Assembly: GCA_007128865.1 (NCBI GenBank)
Contig: SKWP01000036.1
Location: forward strand, 1-11,433
Origin: Paracoccaceae bacterium
GTDB lineage: Bacteria; Pseudomonadota; Alphaproteobacteria; Rhodobacterales; Rhodobacteraceae
Reading direction: 5' to 3'
Length of the DNA stretch: 11,433 nucleotides
This document shows positions 7,501-11,433 of the stretch, piece by piece. Every line of letters starts with the position of its first letter. Position 1 is the first letter of the stretch. Below the pieces are notes generated by a model. The model searched no databases and had not been told where the DNA came from. It worked only from the letters and a program-made list of their open reading frames with translations. Both the position numbers and the translations under genes were made by a program.

Positions 7501-8484
7501 GCCGTCCAGCCGCGGCACAACGCCCGCCTGGGCGCGCGTCAGGCCGGCCACCGTCCAGGGCATGGGCACACCTTCGGGCCCGGTTTCCGTCGCCCGCGGG
7601 CGCAGCCGGCATTCGCCGCAGCGCAGATCGTCACCGAACCACGAAACCACCAGCGCCACGGATTCGGCCGCCGGCAGTTCCGCCGCCATGGCATCGAGCG
7701 ATGTCTCGATATCGGCCCGCCCCGACGGCGCGTTGACATTGGCACTGCGGTTCTCGCCCGGCCCCAGCGGATAATGCACCGGCGTCGTGGCCAGGGCATA
7801 TTCGCCGGTTCCCGGCATCAGCGCCACCGCCCGCGCATCGCGCATCACCAGCGGCAGGCCGGGCGCCTCGGCCGCCCGGATCACCTCAAAGGAAAACTGC
7901 GGCACCCTGTTGCCGAACCGGCCAAGCTCCAGATCCTCGATCACCACATAGGCAAGGCCGCGATAGGCCGGAACCACGCCCGCCCCCTCGACCGCCTCGA
8001 TGGCCGGATCGGGCAGTTGATCCTCGCCGCCGGTGTAAACGCGCAGCGCAAGCGTCTCGGGCCCGATTTCGGCACCATCGGCCCAGATCCGCCCGATCCC
8101 GGCAATCTCGCCCTCGCAGAGCGCGATCGCCAGGCTCACCGAATAGCTGTAGGATACCGTCGTCGGCCGCGATGTTCCCTTGCCCCCGCGCGAGCGGGTG
8201 GCGTTCTCGACAAAGCGCGACGCCCAGATCACCTGCCCGCCAACCCGCATCCGCCCCCACAGGCGCGGCACCGGCGCGCCCTCTCCCGCGCCGGTGAGGC
8301 GGAAACGCTCGATCCGCCCGGTCTCGACCGCCCGCGACCCGGCACCCAGCAACCGCTGGTCGATGGCCCGGCCCAGGGTGGCGCCCACCGCCCGCCCGAT
8401 CACCCCGCCCGACAGGCCCAGAACCGCCCCGCCAAACCCCGATCCGACAGCCGCTCCGGCCGCCGCAAGAACGATCGTCGCCAT
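4585..8484 (-). CDS. GTA ORFG15 'megatron' baseplate/host-contact protein
   Basis: This 1299-residue product is the largest GTA tail protein. It forms the baseplate tip that contacts and probably perforates the recipient envelope. The N-terminus (about 1-47) is a hydrophobic glycine-zipper stretch (GAAVGSGFGGAVLGLSGG, residues 10-27). A TIM-barrel domain of the GTA_TIM type spans about 270-705, with glutamates at E466 (CIGSEMRG) and E647 (WFTEFGCPA) placed like the acid/base and nucleophile of retaining glycosidases. A phage-tail_3-like region follows (about 755-930), then beta-rich C-terminal domains to the end. A CGEC motif lies at 289-292. I chose ATG 8484 because the product then starts MATIVLAAAG, as I recall for RcGTA homologues; an in-frame ATG at 8523 would add 13 residues. 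It starts 63 nt after ORFG14 and overlaps the DUF2793 gene by 8 nt. No frameshift is seen. Confidence 0.95.
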   Translation of the reverse strand: MATIVLAAAGAAVGSGFGGAVLGLSGGVIGRAVGATLGRAIDQRLLGAGSRAVETGRIERFRLTGAGEGAPVPRLWGRMRVGGQVIWASRFVENATRSRGGKGTSRPTTVSYSYSVSLAIALCEGEIAGIGRIWADGAEIGPETLALRVYTGGEDQLPDPAIEAVEGAGVVPAYRGLAYVVIEDLELGRFGNRVPQFSFEVIRAAEAPGLPLVMRDARAVALMPGTGEYALATTPVHYPLGPGENRSANVNAPSGRADIETSLDAMAAELPAAESVALVVSWFGDDLRCGECRLRPRATETGPEGVPMPWTVAGLTRAQAGVVPRLDGRPVYGGTPADAAVVEAIRTIHARGLKVMFYPFILMEQMAGNALPDPWTGQQGQPALPWRGRITTALAPGLEGSSDRSAAAAAEVEAFFGTAGAGDFALAGDAVVYSGPQEWGFRRFILHYAWLAKAAGGVDAFCIGSEMRGLTRIRGAGDSLPSVAALRALAAEVRAVLGPATKISYAADWSEYSGFSDGPGDRRFHLDALWADDNIDFIGIDNYMPLSDWRDGDGHADAGWGSIYNLDYLRANVAGGEGHDWFYPDALARDAQRRVPIEDGAFGEPWIWRVKDIRSWWENAHHDRIDGVRADQPTAWVPRSKPIWFTEFGCPAVDKGTNAPNLFFDAKSSESALPPYSSGRRDDLIQMQYLHAMLSYWGEPGNNPVSDIYGAAMVDVARAHVWAWDARPFPQFPANRELWSDGENWIRGHWVSGRSAAQPLAAVVAEICTRAGLTDFDVSRLYGLVRGYVAGGVESPRATLQPLMLAHGFDAVERDGVLRFAMRDGRPAAEVSAGRLAERKGGALERLRAARAETAGRVRIVHVEAEGDFETRSAEAVFADDPAAGLAASELAMMLTGAEARAMAERWLAEARVARDQARFALPPSAPVGAGDVVRLDGGDGVQDWRIDRIDRTGALEVDAVRVESGLYLPADVPEGPVRLAPFVPPVPVLAKFLDLPLMTGDEVPHAPHVAVRAVPWPGAVAVYSGLSDAGYEFNRLIDAPAVIGVTETPLERAAPGRWDRGGALRVRIAGPGGFASAAPEAVLAGANLVAIGSGDAAGWELFQFAQAVPVAPGVWELSLRLRGQFGTEAAIPEVWPEGSWLVAVTPALVQPDLSDAARGLVRHWRIGPAQRALDDPSFIHRAEAFAGIGLRPYAPVHLRQRRLPDDTIRFVWVRRTRIGGDGWDAPEVPLGEDSEAYLVRVRDAQGAVRREVFASAPQWDYAAAERAADGVAPPWRLAVAQVSQRFGAGPFTEIEVND

Positions 8485-8522
8485 CCCGCCCCCATTTCCT
8501 GCAAATGCCGTCCGCCCGCGCA

Positions 8523-8540
8523 CGCCGCCCGGTGGCGGCG
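8523..8540. other. Perfect 7-bp hairpin in the ORFG14-ORFG15 gap
   Basis: The plus strand reads CGCCGCC-CGGT-GGCGGCG, a fully GC stem with a 4-nt loop. It falls in the widest untranslated gap (63 nt) of the GTA tail operon, just before the megatron gene. There is no U-tract, so it is not a standard terminator. It could tune mRNA stability or ORFG15 translation, or be a by-product of high GC. Confidence 0.3.
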
Positions 8541-8547
8541 GCCTGTC

Positions 8548-9000
8548 TCAGTCGCGTGGCGGAAAGGCGTAACGCGCCGCGATCCGCCGCGCCCACGGGG
8601 CCGAAAGCGCGCTTTCCACCACCCCGTGCCCGCTGTAGGCGTGGATGAACCATCGCCCGTCCCGCGTCACCCGGCTCAGGATGCCCAGATGCTTGGCCAC
8701 GCCCCCGCGCCGCATCCGGAACAACAGCACCTGCCCCGGCCGGTCGGGCACATCCGCCGGCACCGCCAGCAGATGCCGTGCGGCGGCGCGCATCAGCACC
8801 TCGTCGCGCCCCGGCTCGGCCCAGTCGGGCGTGTAGGGCGGCACCGGCGCCGGCTCGGCCCCGTAAAGCGCCCTCCAGACACCGCGCAAAAGGCCCAGAC
8901 AATCCGCCCCGCCCCCCCGCACCGATCCCTGATGACAATAGGCGGTGCCCAGCCAGCGCCGCGCCTCGGCCACCGCCAGCGCATCAGCCTCGCCGCTCAT
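8548..9000 (-). CDS. GTA ORFG14, NlpC/P60-type cell-wall peptidase
   Basis: This 150-residue phage-type NlpC/P60 peptidase (TIGR02219 type, from memory) is thought to cut peptidoglycan when the GTA tail crosses the recipient wall. The catalytic Cys is C34 in the family motif GADCLGLLRGVWR. The His residues are H104 in AKHLGIL and H120 in WFIHAYSGHGVVES, so the triad looks complete. Length is typical. The frame is open further upstream to 9198, but that part is an out-of-frame copy of ORFG13. ATG 9000 forms an ATGA overlap with the ORFG13 stop and has GGGAG 9 nt upstream, which settles the start. No signal peptide is seen, consistent with assembly into the tail from the cytoplasm. Confidence 0.93.
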   Translation of the reverse strand: MSGEADALAVAEARRWLGTAYCHQGSVRGGGADCLGLLRGVWRALYGAEPAPVPPYTPDWAEPGRDEVLMRAAARHLLAVPADVPDRPGQVLLFRMRRGGVAKHLGILSRVTRDGRWFIHAYSGHGVVESALSAPWARRIAARYAFPPRD

Positions 9001-9887
9001 CGTTTCAGGCTCCCGCCGTCGTTGAGCCCGCCCTGCCGGGGATGGGCCATCAGCCAGTCCTCGCCGGGAATATCCGGAAAGCCGCGGAAATTGAGCATGT
9101 TGGCAAACTTCAGCCGGCAGGTCTCGGGGCGCTTGTCGCAGCCTGCCTGCAAGCGCAGCAGATCGCCCGCCGACGGCACCGCACCCGGCCGCTGCCACAG
9201 TTCCAGCCGCCGGCCGCCGGGTTCAAGCCGATCGGCCCGCACCACCCCGGCCAGCCCGGCCGCAGCACCGCTCAGCCAGACCGCGCGGCCAGCCTCGAAC
9301 CAGCGGTCGTCAAACCCGGCCGCACCGGCCAGATGCAGCACCCGGCCGCCATCGTCCACGCCTGTCACCGCAGCCTCGGCCACATAGCCCGGCGCCGCCA
9401 GATCGACCCCGCAGGCCGCATCGCCCAGCACCGCCGAACAGGCAGACTGGAACACCCGCCCCTGCGGCTGGCCCAACGCCTCGGCCAGCCCCCGCAATTC
9501 GGCACGAAAGGCCCCGCCGGCGCGGGCGATCTCGCCCAGACTGCCCCGGAACAGAAGCCGCCGCACGGCCGGATCGGCCCAGTTGACAAGCCATACCCGC
9601 AACCCGGCGCCGTCCCAGCGCCCGGCGGCGATGTCGGCCTCGGTCAGCCCCGCATCGCTCAGCGCCCCGACCGCCTCGGAATTGTCCACCGCAAGCCCGG
9701 TACCTTCTGCCAGCGCCCCGGCCGTCATGCCCGAACGCGCCCGGAACCGCACCCCTTCGAATTCCAGATCCCGGTCATGGTCGGTAAAGCCCAGCACCAG
9801 CCCGTCACCGCGCGCCAGCGCCCATGCCCGCGCCAGCGTGGTGGCACCGGAGTCAAGATGCGCCTGCAGCGCATCGACGCCGCTCAT
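8997..9887 (-). CDS. GTA ORFG13 baseplate hub protein (DUF2163 / phage BR0599 type)
   Basis: This 296-residue hub protein joins the distal tail to the megatron. The N-terminal DUF2163 domain (about 1-165) opens with a typical ALQAHLDSGATTLARAW (6-22) and has GFTDHDRDLEFEG at 33-45. The C-terminal domain (about 200-285) ends in the family signature CDKRPETCRLKFANMLNFRG (250-269), then FPDIPGEDW. The protein has exactly four cysteines: C150, C159, C250 and C257. From memory, the RcGTA homologue binds an iron-sulfur cluster, and these four would be the ligands. The ATG overlaps the ORFG12 TGA (ATGA) with GGAG 8 nt upstream, and its own TGA overlaps the ORFG14 start, so the three genes are translationally coupled. 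Confidence 0.94.
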   Translation of the reverse strand: MSGVDALQAHLDSGATTLARAWALARGDGLVLGFTDHDRDLEFEGVRFRARSGMTAGALAEGTGLAVDNSEAVGALSDAGLTEADIAAGRWDGAGLRVWLVNWADPAVRRLLFRGSLGEIARAGGAFRAELRGLAEALGQPQGRVFQSACSAVLGDAACGVDLAAPGYVAEAAVTGVDDGGRVLHLAGAAGFDDRWFEAGRAVWLSGAAAGLAGVVRADRLEPGGRRLELWQRPGAVPSAGDLLRLQAGCDKRPETCRLKFANMLNFRGFPDIPGEDWLMAHPRQGGLNDGGSLKR

Positions 9888-10516
9888 GTCCGGATCTCCA
9901 CCACCGGCACCCGCGGCACCTCGCCGGCGCGAAAGCTGGCCACCGAAACCTCGATGCGTTCGGTATCAAAGCGCACCGGCACGTCAAACTCGAAACCGGC
10001 GGTGATCTCGGCCCCCGGCGGCGGGGCGCTGGCAAAGCTCACCGTTCCGGTGGCCGGGTCCAGCGTCCAGCCCAGACCCTCGGCCAGCACGTCGCCGCCC
10101 AGCGCCAGCAACACGCTGCCCGCCACCGGCTTGACGATCGCCCGCCAGTGGACATGCCCGCCCGAGGCATAAGCCTTGCGCAGACCAAAGCCTTGCGTCA
10201 CCCCGTCGCCTGTCCCGATCAGCTGGTCGCCCGGCGACAGCGGCCGCGAGGCCGGGGCCGAACGGTGGTCGGCCCAGTCCTTCCAGCGAAACCCGTGCAG
10301 CTGCCCGGCGCGCGCCTCGAAGAACGCCAGCAGCGCCTCCACATCGTCAAGCGAACGCAACCCGACCCCGGCATCATAGCGCCGCCGCGACTCTGCCCAG
10401 GGCGTGTTGCGCTCCTCGAACCCGTTGGCCAGCGTCACGATCTCGGTGCGCCGTTCCGGCCCGCCCGAGGATCCGAAGCTCAGCGCCGGCGGAAACCTGA
10501 CCTCGTGAAATGCCAT
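9884..10516 (-). CDS. GTA ORFG12 distal tail protein (DUF2460)
   Basis: This 210-residue DUF2460 protein (TIGR02217 type, from memory) corresponds to the distal tail ring that links the tail tube to the hub. Family patterns seen: MAFHEVRFPPALSFGSSGGP at the start, ERRTEIVTLANGFEERN (21-37), the WAESRRRYDAG motif (40-50), and FEARAGQLHGFRWKDWADHR (66-85). The C-terminal half is beta-rich and ends in VPVVEIRT. The start has an extended purine-rich ribosome site (AGGGGGAAAGG) and follows ORFG11 by 21 nt. The stop overlaps the ORFG13 ATG by 4 nt. Length is normal and nothing looks broken. Confidence 0.94.
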   Translation of the reverse strand: MAFHEVRFPPALSFGSSGGPERRTEIVTLANGFEERNTPWAESRRRYDAGVGLRSLDDVEALLAFFEARAGQLHGFRWKDWADHRSAPASRPLSPGDQLIGTGDGVTQGFGLRKAYASGGHVHWRAIVKPVAGSVLLALGGDVLAEGLGWTLDPATGTVSFASAPPPGAEITAGFEFDVPVRFDTERIEVSVASFRAGEVPRVPVVEIRT

Positions 10517-10537
10517 TCGCCTTTCCCCCTGCCCCGG

Positions 10538-11194
10538 TCACAGATTGCGCTCGCCGCGCCCGATCAGCCGCGCCATGGAGGCCGCGATCTGCGCCTCCGA
10601 GCGGCGGAACCCCTCCACATCCGGCGTGGTGATGTTGAACACCACCTGCACCGGCCGCCCCCCGCGACCCGATGCCTGCACCCCCAGCCGGCCGTCTGCG
10701 CCCCGCGCCAGCGGCAGGATGGCCTCGGGCCCGGCCTCGCCCATCAGCCCGGTGCTGCCGCCCCGCATCGGAAAAGCCACCGGCCCCGAAACCACGCCGC
10801 CACGGGCAAAGGGCATCACCCGCCCCTGCGAGAATCCGCCGCCCGCGGCAAAGGGCAGAAACGCCGACATCGCCCCCTGCACGCCGCGGGCAAGCGCACC
10901 GCCCAGCGCCTGCTGCACCGGGCGCATGGCGGCGCCATAGACCCCGTCGGCCATCGACCGCGCCACCATCCGCAGCGCCTCTGACAGCCGAAGCCCGTCG
11001 AATACCACACCGTCAAAGGCACGCCGCAACCCGCCGCCGATGCCGCGCGCCAGCCCGTCAACCTCGCGGCCGGTCATGGCCAGGGTGCGCCCCATGCTCT
11101 GCAGCTCGCCGTCGAAGGCCGCCACCATGCCCTGCGCACCGCCCAGCGATGCCTCCAGCGCGGCCAGCCGTTCGGCCAGATCATCCCTGCTCAT
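10538..11194 (-). CDS. GTA ORFG11 short tail tape measure protein
   Basis: This 218-residue protein has the layout of the short RcGTA-type tape measure. An N-terminal helical, coiled-coil-prone region (about 3-50) is followed by a small-residue and glycine-rich amphipathic middle (about 55-130, including GGGLRRAFDGVVFDGLRLSE). Then come the conserved FARGGVVSGPVAFPMRGGS (129-147) and GLMGEAGPEAILPL (149-162) blocks, typical of tape measure C-termini, and a VVFNITTPDVEGFRRSEAQI end (184-203). Tape length sets tail length, so a tail only a few tens of nanometres long is expected, as for other GTAs. The start overlaps the ORFG10.1 stop by 14 nt. No protease or lysozyme insert is present. Confidence 0.92.
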   Translation of the reverse strand: MSRDDLAERLAALEASLGGAQGMVAAFDGELQSMGRTLAMTGREVDGLARGIGGGLRRAFDGVVFDGLRLSEALRMVARSMADGVYGAAMRPVQQALGGALARGVQGAMSAFLPFAAGGGFSQGRVMPFARGGVVSGPVAFPMRGGSTGLMGEAGPEAILPLARGADGRLGVQASGRGGRPVQVVFNITTPDVEGFRRSEAQIAASMARLIGRGERNL

Positions 11195-11408
11195 CGGTCC
11201 TGTCCCCTTCTTTCCGGTCGGGAAAACGCGCGACCAGTTCCTCCAGCCGCGCCCGCGTCAGCGGCGCCGCGACGGCATCGATCCCCAGCATCAGCCGCAG
11301 CTCGGCCGGCGTCAGCGCCCAGAATTCTGCCGGGGTAAGCGACAGCTCGACCAGACCGGCCCGCAACAGCCCCGCCCAGTCCAGCCGCCCGGCGTCGCCC
11401 GCCGTCAC
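11181..11408 (-). CDS. GTA ORFG10.1 small tail protein (assembly chaperone type)
   Basis: This 75-residue product resembles the phage small protein family found between the tail protein and tape measure genes of GTAs (TIGR02216/Rcc01693 type, from memory). The markers are LDWAGLLRAGLVELSLTPAE (9-28), FWALTPAELRLMLG (29-42) and a charged tail. Its position just before the tape measure gene matches tail assembly chaperones, which coat the tape before tube assembly; that role is inferred from position. The start is GTG at 11408, whose last two bases are shared with a TGA in another frame (GTGA), the usual sign of coupling to the preceding gene. Its frame is open to the window edge, so an earlier start cannot be fully excluded. 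Confidence 0.85.
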   Translation of the reverse strand: MTAGDAGRLDWAGLLRAGLVELSLTPAEFWALTPAELRLMLGIDAVAAPLTRARLEELVARFPDRKEGDRTDEQG

Positions 11409-11433
11409 CGCCGCTGCGGCTTCGGGCCGGCCC
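11405..11433 (-). CDS. C-terminal end of the preceding GTA gene (probably ORFG10)
   Basis: Only eight codons plus TGA (11405-11407) are visible, reading AGPKPQRR and then stop. The TGA overlaps the GTG start of the next gene by GTGA. In RcGTA-like clusters the gene before ORFG10.1 is ORFG10, a small tail assembly protein. The assignment rests on gene order and the overlap, not on sequence similarity. Confidence 0.35.

Noticed and set aside
9001..9198. Upstream extension of ORFG14
   Set aside because: The extra 66 residues are ORFG13 read in another frame. ATG 9000 has an ATGA overlap and a GGGAG ribosome site.
6619..9387. 922-codon plus-strand open frame
   Set aside because: It lies antisense to ORFG15, ORFG14 and part of ORFG13, is rich in Arg/Pro/His/Gly with no recognisable domain, and reflects the scarcity of stops opposite high-GC3 genes.
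8778..10984. Plus-strand open frames 8778-10172 and 9824-10984
   Set aside because: These are antisense shadows of ORFG11-ORFG14, with no family features and no plausible ribosome sites or operon context.
1..11433. tRNA, rRNA, CRISPR array, insertion sequence, attachment site, riboswitch
   Set aside because: I looked on both strands and saw no cloverleaf-like motif, regularly spaced repeats, transposase motif or terminal inverted repeats. Gaps between genes are at most 314 nt.

Overview
The window is very GC-rich, and every gene I can support lies on the minus strand, so it reads from right to left. The gene content points to an alphaproteobacterium of the order Rhodobacterales (Rhodobacter/Paracoccus/Roseobacter relatives). 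The evidence is the tail end of an RcGTA-type gene transfer agent (GTA) cluster in its canonical order, an LpxI-type lipid A pathway, and a short Rhodobacterales-type protein next to cysE. I cannot name the genus.

Positions 11433 to 3870 hold the distal tail and baseplate module of a GTA, a domesticated prophage-like particle that packages host DNA. In transcription order it contains the last codons of a probable ORFG10, the small ORFG10.1 (tail assembly chaperone type), ORFG11 (short tape measure), ORFG12 (distal tail protein), ORFG13 (hub), ORFG14 (NlpC/P60 cell-wall peptidase), ORFG15 (the 'megatron' baseplate protein, 1299 residues) and a DUF2793 fibre-like protein. Most junctions overlap by 4 to 14 nt. 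All frames are intact and the recognisable catalytic or cluster-binding residues are present, so the cluster looks maintained rather than decaying.

Positions 3869 to 2347 hold a 314-nt spacer with a possible 61-residue small ORF, then a short Rhodobacterales-type ORF, then cysE (serine O-acetyltransferase). The short ORF has no stop codon before cysE and stays in the same frame. As written, a 402-codon continuous frame exists, although cysE also has its own Shine-Dalgarno sequence and a candidate -10 element.

Positions 2346 to 1 hold a 269-nt spacer with a candidate promoter, then fabZ, lpxA and a nearly complete lpxI. This is the lipid A/fatty acid block, closely packed, with an ATGA overlap between lpxA and lpxI. 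LpxA adds the first acyl chain to UDP-GlcNAc, LpxI later cleaves UDP-diacylglucosamine to lipid X, and FabZ makes the enoyl-ACPs needed for chain elongation. The lpxD/skp/bamA genes that often precede fabZ are absent here.

No tRNA, rRNA, CRISPR array, insertion sequence or plus-strand gene was found. The long plus-strand open frames are antisense shadows caused by high GC3. The most interesting points are the paired glutamates in the ORFG15 TIM barrel, the exactly four cysteines of the hub protein, the glycine-zipper N-terminus of ORFG15, the stop-less ORF reading into cysE, and the alanine at the LpxA acyl-chain ruler position.
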